In this document: one piece after another, positions 46,044 through 54,464 of the stretch
Numbering within the stretch: the stretch's first letter is position 1
How the letters are laid out: each line of letters opens with the position of its first letter
Assembly (NCBI GenBank): GCA_903848465.1
Contig: CAINGK010000072.1
Location: forward strand, 1-64,000
DNA length: 64,000 nt
Direction: 5' to 3'
Source: an uncultured Verrucomicrobiota bacterium
GTDB lineage: Bacteria > Verrucomicrobiota > Verrucomicrobiia > Verrucomicrobiales > Verrucomicrobiaceae
Notes under the pieces: model-generated
The model's input: only the letters and a program-made list of their open reading frames with translations
Told to the model about the DNA's origin: nothing
Database searches by the model: none
Made by a program: the position numbers and the translations under genes

Positions 46044-46979
46044 ATGAAAGCGGCCTACCTCACACACAAAGCTGGCGCCGAGGCTTTGATCTTCGGCGAT
46101 CAAGCGACACCCGCACCCAAGGCGGGAGAGGTTCTCGTCAGAGTTCATGCCACGGCCATCACACCGAGCGAGCTGGACTGGTATCCCACCTTTCATCTGG
46201 CATCGGGTGCGGAGCGGCCATTTCCGATCGTGCTCGGTCACGAATTCTCAGGTGTGATCGAAGCCTTGGGCGCAGAGGCAACGGGCTTTCAGGTGGGCGA
46301 CGCGGTCTATGGCCTCAACGATTGGTTCGCCAACGGTGCGCAGGCGGAATACGTCGTGGCTCCCGCTTCAATGCTGGCGCACAAGCCGGTGACGCTTGAC
46401 CACACTCATGCTGCAGCCGTTCCCATTTCCGCGCTTACGGCCTGGCAGGGGCTCTTTGAAAAGGCCAGACTGCAGCGTGGCGAATGGGTGCTCGTTCACG
46501 GCGCTGCAGGAGGTGTGGGCCAGTTTGTGGTGCAACTGGCCAAACAGCACGGCGCCCATGTCATCGCGACTGCTTCGGCTGCCAACAAGGCATTCCTACA
46601 GGCGCTCGGTGCGGATGCTGTCATCGATTATCGCAGCACCCGCTTTGAAAAAGCTGTCAGCAACATCGAGGTCGTTTTTGATGCCGTCGGTGGCGAGACG
46701 CTGGAGCGTTCATGGAGTGTGCTGAAGCCCGGCGGTCGCCTGGTCACCATCGCCGCCTCCAGCGCGGACTCGGCCGAACCGCGTGTGCATGACGCTTTTC
46801 TTCTGGTCCGCGCGGACGGCGGACAGCTCGCAGAAATCGGCCGGCGCATCGACTCCGATGCACTGCGCGTCATGACTGCAGGTGCCTTCCCGCTCCAATC
46901 GGTGCACGTGGCCTATCACCATGCCGAACGCGGAGGCAAGCAGGGCAAGGTCGTGCTGGAAATCATTCATCAAAACTAA
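46044..46979 (+). CDS. NADP-dependent quinone oxidoreductase-like (MDR family)
   Basis: A 311-residue medium-chain dehydrogenase/reductase without the zinc-binding cysteines. The G-H-E-F-S-G-V-I segment and the nucleotide loop H-G-A-A-G-G-V-G-Q-F mark the family, and the C-terminus ends H-A-E-R-G-G-K-Q-G-K-V-V-L, as in zeta-crystallin-type reductases. It probably reduces quinones or activated alkenes with NADPH. It heads an operon with the HlyD (13-base gap) and MFS genes, under the divergent LysR regulator, suggesting a response to a toxic organic compound. Confidence 0.9.
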   Translation: MKAAYLTHKAGAEALIFGDQATPAPKAGEVLVRVHATAITPSELDWYPTFHLASGAERPFPIVLGHEFSGVIEALGAEATGFQVGDAVYGLNDWFANGAQAEYVVAPASMLAHKPVTLDHTHAAAVPISALTAWQGLFEKARLQRGEWVLVHGAAGGVGQFVVQLAKQHGAHVIATASAANKAFLQALGADAVIDYRSTRFEKAVSNIEVVFDAVGGETLERSWSVLKPGGRLVTIAASSADSAEPRVHDAFLLVRADGGQLAEIGRRIDSDALRVMTAGAFPLQSVHVAYHHAERGGKQGKVVLEIIHQN

Positions 46980-46992
46980 ACCTCACTGACAT

Positions 46993-48447
46993 ATGAAACA
47001 CGAAACAACACAACCCGAAGAAGCAGCACTCCCAACGGCCGAAACTGCAGCGGCGAATCCTCCTGGAAAAAGCCGCAAGCTTGTCATCGCACTGGGCTTG
47101 CTCGGTGCATGCGGGCTCCTCGTCCTGGTCATTCCATGGATTCGCCACAGCATGCACACGGTTTCGACTGACGACGCCTATGTAAACAGCTACGTCACTT
47201 TTGTGGCTCCGCGAGTCCCGGGGCAGGTGGCCCGGGTGCTGGTGGAGGACAACAACCGCGTCAAAAAGGGCGATGTGCTGGTGCAGCTCGATCCCGAGCC
47301 CTATCGAATCAAGCTCGCGGTGACTGAAGCCGCGCTTGAAACTTCGCGCGCCGATCTCGATGCGGCAAAGGCCAACACGCTCGGGCTGCTGGCGCTCAGC
47401 CGCAGTGCGCGCTTCAAGCTCGAACATGCCATCGAGGACGTGGACAATCAGGCTGCCGTCCTGCGTCAGCGCGTGGCGCAGTGGGATGAGAGCAAGGCCA
47501 ACCTCCGCCTGGCGCAGATCCAGGCCGAGCGTGCAGACAAGCTGGTGAAACAGAATGCTGTCAGCGTTCAGGAGGCCGATCAGCGCCATGCTGATCTGGA
47601 GGTGGCGCAGGCCCGCGTGAACCAGATGCTGGAGAATGCGCATCAAGCCCGCGTGGCTCTGGGGCTCACTGCCGAACCTGCCGCCGGCAAGAACCTCGAT
47701 GATGTTCCTGCCGACTTGGATCAGACCTTCTCTTCCGTGCGTGAGGCGCTGGCCAATCTCATTCATCAGGGGGCTCAGCTCGGCATCAGTCCTTCGTCCC
47801 TGAACCTGACGCCGCGTGAGACCGTCGCAGAATTCTATCGCCGCGATCCCGCCGGTGACATCGACCGCATCTATGCCGACATCCTGGCGAAAGCGCCCGC
47901 GCTGAAGCAGGCCGAGGCCCGTGTGCAGCAGGCGGCGCGTGATGCTGAGCAGGCGCGGCTGGATCTCAGCTACTGCAGCATCAAAGCAGAAATCGATGGC
48001 GTCATCACCCGGCGCAATGTGAACCCCGGCAACGGTGTGCAGGTGGGGCAGAGCCTCATGGCAGTGCGCTCTCTCGAAGACATCTGGGTCGATGCCAATT
48101 TTAAGGAGACAGAGCTGCGCGAGCTGCGCATCGGCCAGCACGTGGAACTGAAAACGGACATGTATGGCAGCCACGAAGTTTTCAAAGGACGCATCTCCGG
48201 TTTCACCATGGGCACGGGCTCCACGCTGGCTCTGCTGCCTGCGCAGAATGCCACCGGCAACTTCGTGAAGGTCGTTCAGCGTCTTCCCGTGCGCATTGAA
48301 CTGGTGGATTACGATCCCGCACGCGCACCGCTGTTTGTCGGCCTTTCGGTGGAGCCTGAAGTGGACACGGCCAGTGCGCCCACGGGAGCCAATGCCGGGC
48401 AGTTCCTGCAAGCCCTTTCCATTTTACCCAAGGAGGCCCGGCCATGA
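46993..48447 (+). CDS. HlyD/EmrA-family membrane fusion protein
   Basis: A 484-residue periplasmic adaptor with one N-terminal membrane helix (about 28-50). The first biotinyl-lipoyl half begins S-T-D-D-A-Y-V-N-S-Y and continues V-P-G-Q-V-A-R-V-L-V-E-D-N; a long coiled-coil hairpin (about 110-325) and the second half with V-N-P-G-N-G-V-Q-V-G-Q follow. It links the downstream MFS pump to an outer-membrane channel. The hairpin is about 100 residues longer than in EmrA. No TolC-like gene is present. Confidence 0.92.
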   Translation: MKHETTQPEEAALPTAETAAANPPGKSRKLVIALGLLGACGLLVLVIPWIRHSMHTVSTDDAYVNSYVTFVAPRVPGQVARVLVEDNNRVKKGDVLVQLDPEPYRIKLAVTEAALETSRADLDAAKANTLGLLALSRSARFKLEHAIEDVDNQAAVLRQRVAQWDESKANLRLAQIQAERADKLVKQNAVSVQEADQRHADLEVAQARVNQMLENAHQARVALGLTAEPAAGKNLDDVPADLDQTFSSVREALANLIHQGAQLGISPSSLNLTPRETVAEFYRRDPAGDIDRIYADILAKAPALKQAEARVQQAARDAEQARLDLSYCSIKAEIDGVITRRNVNPGNGVQVGQSLMAVRSLEDIWVDANFKETELRELRIGQHVELKTDMYGSHEVFKGRISGFTMGTGSTLALLPAQNATGNFVKVVQRLPVRIELVDYDPARAPLFVGLSVEPEVDTASAPTGANAGQFLQALSILPKEARP

Positions 48448-50030
48448 ATACGGCTCCCAAAGTCTTCAATCCCTGGCTGATCGCCTTTGCTGTTGTCGTT
48501 CCTACATTCATGGAGGTGCTCGACACCACGATTGCGAATGTGGCGCTGCGTCACATTGCAGGCGGACTTTCTGCGGCGCAGACGGACAGTGAGTGGGTCA
48601 TCACCAGCTATCTGGCTGCGAATGCGATCATTCTGCCGATCACCGGCTGGATTGCATCTCGCCTCGGTCGGCGGCGTTACTTCCTGTTGTCGATCAGCGT
48701 GTTCACCCTGGCGTCTCTGCTCTGCGGTTTGTCCACGAGTCTCGACATGCTGATCCTGTGCCGTGTGTTGCAGGGAGTTGCCGGTGGTGGCCTGCAGCCC
48801 TGCAGCCAGGGCATTTTGCTTGATACCTTTCCGCCGGAAAAACAGGGCGCGGCGCAGACGCTCTTTGGCATCGCCGCACTCATCGCGCCGGTGGTGGGGC
48901 CGACGCTGGGCGGCTGGATCACCGACCAGTATTCATGGCGCTGGATCTTCTACATCAATCTGCCCGTGGGTGCGCTTGCCTGGTTTCTCTGTGCCTCGTT
49001 GGTGTGGGATCCCGAGTACCTGAAGCAGGAGCGCGCAGCTCAGGTGAAGCAGCCGCTGCGTTTTGACTTTCCCGGTTTGAGTCTGCTCATCCTCGTGATC
49101 GTTGCGTGGGAGCTGCTGCTCAGCAAAGGGCAGGAGTGGGACTGGCTGGGCGATCCCTTTGGCCGCATTCAGTCGCTGGTTGTTTTGTTCGTGCTGGGGC
49201 TTGCTGCACTCGTGTGGTGGGAAGGCCGCCAGACACGCCCGATCGTCAGCTTTCAGCCGCTGCGTGATCGCAACTTCGCCCTCTCCAGCATCATCATCTT
49301 CTGCTCGTTCGCTATTCTCTATGGGTCGAGCACGCTGCTGCCCGGCATGCTGGAGACGCTCTTCGGCTATGATGCGCTGCATGCCGGACTGGTGCTCTCG
49401 CCTTCAGGTATCTTTACGGTGATCGCGGTCATACTCGTCGGGCGCATGCTGGGGCTTGGTATGGATGCACGCTGGTTGATTGGCACCGGGCTGCTCATCC
49501 TTGCCGTCGGGAGCTACTGGATGGCATGCATGAATCTGGAGATCTCGCCCGGTCAGGTGATCTGGCCGCGCGTGGTGCTCGTCATCGGCCTCGGGCTCGT
49601 TTTCGCACCGATCAATGTCGCTGCGTATCTTTACATTCCGCAGAAAATGCGTGGTGCTGCTGTGGGTCTCTTTGCACTGCTGCGCAATGAAGGCGGCAGC
49701 TTCGGCACCTCGCTGGGGCACACCTTGACCGAGCGCTTTCAGCAGTTTCATGCCCTGCGCTTGAATGAATCACTCGATTCCTTCAATCCGGCGGTTACTT
49801 CCTTTCTCGCGCAGTCCCAGGCACAGCTGCTGCAGCAGACGGGCGATCCCGTGGCCTCTTCACAGATGTCTCTGCAAATGCTGGCCAATCTCCGTACCGT
49901 GCAAGCCCAGGCGCTGTCCTACCTCGACTGCTTTCTGATCTTTGCCGTGGCAGGAGGAGTGCTCTCAGTCTTCGTGTTTGGCATGCGGCGTTCGGTGGCT
50001 GAAAAAGGCGCGCACATCAGTGCGGAGTGA
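48444..50030 (+). CDS. EmrB/QacA-type MFS multidrug transporter (DHA2)
   Basis: A 528-residue protein with about 14 membrane helices. Helix 1 carries the DHA2 motif F-M-E-V-L-D-T-T-I-A-N-V-A-L, and the motif-A-like S-R-L-G-R-R-R lies in the loop between helices 2 and 3. It should export drugs or other organic compounds using the proton gradient. The start overlaps the HlyD stop by four bases and is preceded by a strong Shine-Dalgarno (AAGGAGG, seven bases upstream), one of the best in the window. Confidence 0.93.
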   Translation: MNTAPKVFNPWLIAFAVVVPTFMEVLDTTIANVALRHIAGGLSAAQTDSEWVITSYLAANAIILPITGWIASRLGRRRYFLLSISVFTLASLLCGLSTSLDMLILCRVLQGVAGGGLQPCSQGILLDTFPPEKQGAAQTLFGIAALIAPVVGPTLGGWITDQYSWRWIFYINLPVGALAWFLCASLVWDPEYLKQERAAQVKQPLRFDFPGLSLLILVIVAWELLLSKGQEWDWLGDPFGRIQSLVVLFVLGLAALVWWEGRQTRPIVSFQPLRDRNFALSSIIIFCSFAILYGSSTLLPGMLETLFGYDALHAGLVLSPSGIFTVIAVILVGRMLGLGMDARWLIGTGLLILAVGSYWMACMNLEISPGQVIWPRVVLVIGLGLVFAPINVAAYLYIPQKMRGAAVGLFALLRNEGGSFGTSLGHTLTERFQQFHALRLNESLDSFNPAVTSFLAQSQAQLLQQTGDPVASSQMSLQMLANLRTVQAQALSYLDCFLIFAVAGGVLSVFVFGMRRSVAEKGAHISAE

Positions 50031-50038
50031 AAGCGCAT

Positions 50039-50497
50039 TCACTGCGCGCCAGGGATCAGCCTGCCTTCGTCGATCTCGATGAATTCAAACATGGTCTGCA
50101 CCGTGCCGGCGGGCAGGCCGATCTCTTCGAGGCGTTCGTTCAGGCGCTGGGTGCCGGCATCACGCCAGCCGCGCTTGGTCATGAAACCGTTCCAGACTTC
50201 GATCTCCTGTTCAGTGGGCTGGCGGCCATTCGCATAGGCCCAGGCCAGCAGGCTTTCATCGCTGCCACCTTTGAGGGTTTCCACTTCGAGTGCGGCGTAG
50301 TCGATTTTCAGGAACTCGCAGCAGCGCCAGTCAAAGCTGCCTTTGGCATTGCCGCGCATGGGCTGCCAGCCTTCGGGCAGCGTGCCTGCGGCAGTGAGGC
50401 GGATCTTGTCCAGCATCCGGCCAAAATAGACGAGGCCGTTCACTGGATCGAAAGGGCTGCGGAGTCCGGGAATGACGGTGGGGTAGGGGAGTGCCAT
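50039..50497 (-). CDS. DUF5069-domain protein
   Basis: A 152-residue cytosolic protein. Segments G-L-R-S-P-F-D-P, G-L-V-Y-F-G-R-M-L-D-K-I-R and F-D-W-R-C-C-E-F-L match DUF5069, a family of unknown function in Verrucomicrobia and Planctomycetes. The C-terminal part (about 85-150) is helical. The start at 50497 (MALPYPTV) is preferred to 50512. It is convergent with the MFS gene. Confidence 0.8.
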   Translation of the reverse strand: MALPYPTVIPGLRSPFDPVNGLVYFGRMLDKIRLTAAGTLPEGWQPMRGNAKGSFDWRCCEFLKIDYAALEVETLKGGSDESLLAWAYANGRQPTEQEIEVWNGFMTKRGWRDAGTQRLNERLEEIGLPAGTVQTMFEFIEIDEGRLIPGAQ

Positions 50498-50601
50498 GCG
50501 GGAGCAAAGCACGGCCCGCTGCCGCCTTCAAGAACCGGCTGTGTGCGCGAAGGTTTGAAGCACCCTTTGCAAAGCGGGCTTTTTAAAAGTATCGGAAGCC
50601 C

Positions 50602-50778
50602 ATGAGAAGCCAAAAAGTCAGCAATCGATCCCCCCGCCCCTTCAAGATCCAGACAGACCAATGGTCGGGCATCCGTGCCCCCAAGGTGCTTTTTACGGCT
50701 CCCAAACCCGCCGTGCCTGCTGTCAAAGCCGACGCTGCTGCCGAAAAGCCTGCGGATCAGACAGCCGATAAGAAATAA
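50602..50778 (+). CDS. 58-residue basic Lys/Ala-rich small protein
   Basis: The frame starts MRSQKVSNRSPRPF, has the only aromatic patch at D-Q-W-S-G-I-R-A-P-K-V-L-F, and ends in an Ala/Pro/Lys tail (A-A-A-E-K-P-A-D-Q-T-A-D-K-K). Codon use agrees with the surrounding genes, and no overlapping gene competes. The tail resembles that of the 81-residue protein at 224-469. No known family is recognised. It precedes the thioredoxin-like gene by 38 bases. Confidence 0.55.
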   Translation: MRSQKVSNRSPRPFKIQTDQWSGIRAPKVLFTAPKPAVPAVKADAAAEKPADQTADKK

Positions 50779-50816
50779 TACGTTGGTGAAGTGATCGGGC
50801 GTATCCAAATGCAGCC

Positions 50817-51347
50817 ATGAGCACTTCCACTGAATCTGCCACACTGCTGGGCCACACGCTGACCAGCAGCGGAGAATCGCTCGCGGCGCTGTCAGAGAAA
50901 TCTCCGGTGCTGCTCGTGCTGCTGCGGCATGAAGGCTGCACCTTCTGCCGCAATGCCATGTCTGACATCGCACGCTTGCGCCGGCAGATCGAAGGTGCAG
51001 GCACGCGCATCGTTCTGGGGCACATGGGCACCTCCGGGGAATTTGCCGATTTTGCTGCACGCTACGGCTTGGCGGACATCGCCGCTGTGGCAGATCCGCA
51101 GCGCACCCTATACAAAGGCCTGGGCCTGCAGCGTGGCCGCATGATGCAGCTCATCGGTCCGCGCGTGCTGTGTGCCTGGGTCAGGTCCTCTGTGGCGGGA
51201 CATCTGCCCGGCAGGATCAAGGGGGATCCGCTGCAGCTTCCCGGCGCGTTTCTGCTGCACCATGGGCAGGTGATCAAACGCCACAGCTATCGAGATGCTG
51301 CGGACCGGCCTGATTATGTGACGCTGGCGACGCCGCAGGTGGCGTGA
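50817..51347 (+). CDS. Thioredoxin-fold redox protein (SelL/AhpC-like)
   Basis: A 176-residue protein. The thioredoxin-like fold has a C-T-F-C pair in L-L-R-H-E-G-C-T-F-C-R, as in SelL-related and peroxiredoxin-like proteins (some homologues have U-x-x-U or U-x-x-C). The second half includes H-M-G-T-S-G-E-F and Q-L-P-G-A-F-L-L. A role in thiol redox or peroxide reduction is inferred from the fold. No signal peptide is present. An SGNH hydrolase gene follows after 30 bases. Confidence 0.82.
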   Translation: MSTSTESATLLGHTLTSSGESLAALSEKSPVLLVLLRHEGCTFCRNAMSDIARLRRQIEGAGTRIVLGHMGTSGEFADFAARYGLADIAAVADPQRTLYKGLGLQRGRMMQLIGPRVLCAWVRSSVAGHLPGRIKGDPLQLPGAFLLHHGQVIKRHSYRDAADRPDYVTLATPQVA

Positions 51348-51377
51348 AAAGCGAATTCAAATTCAACCACCCTCTGC

Positions 51378-52025
51378 ATGCCGCGTGTTCTCATCCTTTT
51401 CTTTGCATTGAGTCTCGGAGTCTTCGCTCAAAGCCCGTCTCGCACGGCGATCGTATTTGGCGATTCCATCACCGCAGGCGGTGCCTTGCCCAAGGAACAG
51501 CGCGACCACCTCTGGGTCACGCAGGTGCAGCAGCAGTCGGCGGGAACGCTCATGTTGATCAACGAAGGCAAAGGCGGCCGCCCGACGAACTCGCTCACGG
51601 AGTTTGAAGCGATGCTGTCACGTCGTGCAAAGACTGGCGCGCTTATCATCGCCCTGGGCATGAATGATTCACGCGACATCACTCCGCAGTGCATTCCCAA
51701 GGCCGTGGCGAATGTGCGGGCAATGATCGAGAAAGCGCGCGCCGCTTATGGCGCGAAGCTGCCTGTGCTGCTCGTTGGCCCCACGAACATCAACAAAGCA
51801 GCGCTGGGTCCGACGAAACCCATCGGCAATGAACGCGAAGCGAAGCTGCGCGAACTTGGCGCTGCGTTTGAGAAACTCGCCGCTGAAACGAAGTGCGAGT
51901 TCTTCAGCCTTTTCGGCATCGTGCCGGATGCATCCCTGCTCAAAGATGGCGTGCATCCCGATGGTCTGGGGAATGACGCCATCGCGAAGGTGATGGGCGA
52001 GAGATTGAAAGCGCTGCGCTGGTAG
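51378..52025 (+). CDS. Secreted SGNH hydrolase (GDSL esterase)
   Basis: A 215-residue protein with a signal peptide (residues 1-17). Block I is F-G-D-S-I-T with Ser30; block III is G-M-N-D; block V is D-G-V-H-P-D with the catalytic Asp and His. It belongs to the same superfamily as the hydrolase at 3138-3881 but is clearly a different branch. Likely substrates are acetyl or acyl esters on glycans. Convergent with the next gene. Confidence 0.87.
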   Translation: MPRVLILFFALSLGVFAQSPSRTAIVFGDSITAGGALPKEQRDHLWVTQVQQQSAGTLMLINEGKGGRPTNSLTEFEAMLSRRAKTGALIIALGMNDSRDITPQCIPKAVANVRAMIEKARAAYGAKLPVLLVGPTNINKAALGPTKPIGNEREAKLRELGAAFEKLAAETKCEFFSLFGIVPDASLLKDGVHPDGLGNDAIAKVMGERLKALRW

Positions 52026-52037
52026 CGGCGCGGCCGC

Positions 52038-52385
52038 TCACCTTGACCGCGCGATGCCGGACTTCACGTTGGCGATGGCCTTGCCGATTTTTTCCAGCAT
52101 CTTCGCTTTGTTCGCTTTGTCGTCCTTTTCCGCCAAGGCGATTGCTTCATCCACATAGCGGATGGCGTCTTTGCGCTGTCCTTGTTTGTTCGGCACGGAA
52201 TGCACGAGCTCCCTCCGTGCAGATTGCAGACTCGGGATGGGATGTTCGGCCGTTTTGGCTTCTTCCAGGTGCCTGATGGCCGCGCGCATGTGCGGCTGGT
52301 CATCGGCTTCGTTGCCGGAAAGAGGTGTGAAAGCCTGGGACAAAACCAGAAACAGCAGCAGACAAAAAGCAGCTCGGTGGTTCAT
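52038..52385 (-). CDS. Small secreted helical protein, unrecognised
   Basis: A 115-residue protein with a signal peptide (MNHRAAFCLLLFLVLSQA). The mature part is helical and charged, with two helix-turn units around M-R-A-A-I-R-H-L-E-E-A and A-I-R-Y-V-D-E-A-I-A-L-A, suggesting an internal repeat. There is no cysteine in the mature chain. I do not recognise a family. Confidence 0.65.
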   Translation of the reverse strand: MNHRAAFCLLLFLVLSQAFTPLSGNEADDQPHMRAAIRHLEEAKTAEHPIPSLQSARRELVHSVPNKQGQRKDAIRYVDEAIALAEKDDKANKAKMLEKIGKAIANVKSGIARSR

Positions 52386-52449
52386 AGGTGCGTGTTGGAG
52401 TTGAGTGCGATTATACGCAGCCGCTGTAAACGACGAAAATCCGCTGCTC

Positions 52450-53346
52450 TTACCGCAGCATCATCCACAGCGTGCTGGAGCCGTGGCCTGGCGGGAAATC
52501 CACCGGTGTGCCGAGCTTGAGATAGTCGGCGGTGCGGCGCTTGCCCTTCGCGCACCAGCGGGCGCTGCGTTCCAGCGTGGCAGGGTCAAGCTTGGTGCAG
52601 TTGGTGGAAAGCAGGATGGCGCATTTCTGCGCAGCCACTTCCAGCGCGGCATTGAGCAGGTCTTCAAAGTGATTCTCCACCTGCCAGCGGCGGCCGTTTT
52701 TACTGCGGGAGAAAGTGGGTGGATCAAGGATGATGGCGTCAAAGCGCTCTCCGCGCACGCAGAGCTGTGGCAGCAGTTCGGAGGCGTCATCCACCACAAA
52801 GCGGTGCTTCGTTTCCGCGATGCCGTTGAGCGCGAGATTGTCCCTGCCGCGATCCAGCGATTTGCGGGACAGATCCACGCTCAGCGTCTCCGCGCCCGCA
52901 AGCGCGGCCACCAGCGAAAAACTGCAGGTGTAGGCAAAGGTGTTGAGCACGCGTTTGGGCTTCAGTGCATGCAGCTTGGCGCGATTCAGGCGCTGGTCCA
53001 AGAACAGGCCGTGGCTGTAGCTCGCGCCGATGTCGAGTCCATAGCGAATCCCGGCCTCCGTCACCACCGTGGTCAGGGGCAGCGTGGCATCGCCGCTGTG
53101 CAGCACGGGCGAGACGCGGTCAGCGTTCTTGATGGGCATGAAGCGGTGAAACACGCGCACAGGCTGCCAGCCTGAATCCGTGCACCACTTGGCCAGTCCT
53201 GCTGCAAGTTCATCACGCGCGGCGTCGCTCTTGTAGGAAATGATCACGTCATCTCCCAGTCGCTCCACCCAGCCGCCGGGGCCGGAGGCAAGACGATGGG
53301 CATTGGTGCCTGCGGCTTCAATCACTTTGCACTGGGCGGGAGTCAT
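52450..53346 (-). CDS. RlmI-like class I SAM-dependent methyltransferase
   Basis: A 298-residue protein from the ATG at 53346; the frame stays open to 53430. The N-terminal half is a small beta domain ending in Y-G-L-D-I-G-A-S-Y-S-H-G-L-F-L-D-Q-R. The SAM-binding half has V-L-N-T-F-A-Y-T-C-S-F-S, V-D-L-S-R-K and the catalytic I-L-D-P-P-T-F-S-R-S. This is the RlmI/RlmK-like fold used to methylate C5 of cytosines in 23S rRNA, though the N-terminal PUA domain of RlmI is absent. The target is inferred. Confidence 0.82.
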   Translation of the reverse strand: MTPAQCKVIEAAGTNAHRLASGPGGWVERLGDDVIISYKSDAARDELAAGLAKWCTDSGWQPVRVFHRFMPIKNADRVSPVLHSGDATLPLTTVVTEAGIRYGLDIGASYSHGLFLDQRLNRAKLHALKPKRVLNTFAYTCSFSLVAALAGAETLSVDLSRKSLDRGRDNLALNGIAETKHRFVVDDASELLPQLCVRGERFDAIILDPPTFSRSKNGRRWQVENHFEDLLNAALEVAAQKCAILLSTNCTKLDPATLERSARWCAKGKRRTADYLKLGTPVDFPPGHGSSTLWMMLR

Positions 53347-53511
53347 CCATGTCACGGATGGGGGGGCAGGACGTAGGTCGGGGGGAAGGTTCACTACCTC
53401 ACTCCTGCCGCAGGATGGCCGGGGAGGCAATCGAGGTTCGTCAGGGCCGGGTCATCTTTGCATGAATTCTCTTTCTCCAGGCCGGTTCGCTGCGCTAAGC
53501 ATCGCGCCTCT

Positions 53512-53976
53512 ATGCCCCATCTCTTCCGCACCTCTGATGGCAAACTTTGGAAAGCCAGCCAGCCGCTCGATCTGACCCTCGCCGACGGCTCCAAGGTCGA
53601 GGCCGTGTGGGGCGGGTCCGCGCAGGAGGAAAAGCTTGCTTGGTGGCTGGCCAAGTCTGGACACTTGCTGGCCCAGACTCAGGAGGTCGCCGAGGTTGCG
53701 GTGAGAGATGACGAGACGCATGACATCGCCTGGGGTGCGGCACCTGCGGGAGCACGGTTGTTTTTTGTGTTGGAGGCACCGGTGCAGGGAAAGAACGGTG
53801 CACCGTACCGGATCGCCAAAATGGTGACCACAGCGGTGACGGAAGCGCAGCTCGCCTACTTTCGTGACACGCGTTTCTCGCTTTTCGGCACGCTGCAGCC
53901 GGATGGCGGCATCCGCCGGATTCCTGCGCTGCCACCGCCGCCGCCGAAGCCACCTGTGCAAGGGGAGTTGTTTTGA
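53512..53976 (+). CDS. Unrecognised 154-residue protein
   Basis: The protein starts MPHLFRTSDGKLWKASQPLDL and has a Pro-rich end (A-L-P-P-P-P-P-K-P-P-V-Q-G-E-L-F). There are no membrane segments, signal peptide or cysteines. The middle is a mixed alpha/beta pattern including W-W-L-A-K-S-G-H. The C-terminal Q-G-E-L-F recalls beta-clamp binding peptides (Q-x-x-L-F), which could suggest a replication or repair role; this is speculation. The ATG at 53512 is preferred to 53458. Confidence 0.65.
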   Translation: MPHLFRTSDGKLWKASQPLDLTLADGSKVEAVWGGSAQEEKLAWWLAKSGHLLAQTQEVAEVAVRDDETHDIAWGAAPAGARLFFVLEAPVQGKNGAPYRIAKMVTTAVTEAQLAYFRDTRFSLFGTLQPDGGIRRIPALPPPPPKPPVQGELF

Positions 53977-53991
53977 AGCAGCGAGTAGAGC

Positions 53992-54453
53992 TCATCCCTT
54001 CGGCGGCCACTGCGCACCTGCGAGCTCCTTCGGCAACTGCGTGGGGTCCGTCGGATAAATGAGGGACATGTCCGGCTTGGTCGCAGCACCAGGAAGAAGC
54101 TCGGTTTCCTCCGGTGCGCCGATGATGAGCCAGAGCACCTCTTCGGCGGTGTCGTTAAACACCTGCCGCAGTTGATCAGGGCCGACGTGGACGCCGCCAT
54201 GCTTGGGCACGGTCAGTGTTTCATCGCCCACGCGCATGCGACCCGTGCCTTCGAGTACAAAATAAAACTCTTCCGCGCGGATGTGCTTGTGCAGCGTGTT
54301 GGCGCTCATGGGCGGCATGCGCCAGAGACGCGCGCCCATGTTTTCGCTGCCGGTGCGCTCCAGAAAGTCCGCATTCGGGATGCGCATGAGATTCGACAAG
54401 CGCCAGGTGAGATCGCCGGGTGTGATGAGATGGTAGCCTTTCACAGGGTTCAT
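53992..54453 (-). CDS. Cupin-domain protein
   Basis: A 153-residue protein with a single cupin barrel. Metal-ligand motif 1 reads L-H-K-H-I-R-A-E-E-F-Y-F-V-L-E-G-T-G, and motif 2 includes P-K-H-G-G-V-H-V-G-P. It probably binds a divalent metal; a sugar-phosphate isomerase or dioxygenase role cannot be chosen. The start at 54453 avoids overlap with rlmN, which ends 12 bases upstream. Confidence 0.85.
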   Translation of the reverse strand: MNPVKGYHLITPGDLTWRLSNLMRIPNADFLERTGSENMGARLWRMPPMSANTLHKHIRAEEFYFVLEGTGRMRVGDETLTVPKHGGVHVGPDQLRQVFNDTAEEVLWLIIGAPEETELLPGAATKPDMSLIYPTDPTQLPKELAGAQWPPKG

Positions 54454-54464
54454 GGGAATGCAGA

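Noticed and set aside
46963-48411. 482-codon minus-strand open frame
   Set aside because: It is the antisense shadow of the HlyD-family gene, whose frame has a clear family match and operon context. The antisense translation shows no domain.
50545-50592. Imperfect stem with TTTTT before the 58-residue gene
   Set aside because: Two mismatches and almost no loop; too weak to call a terminator.
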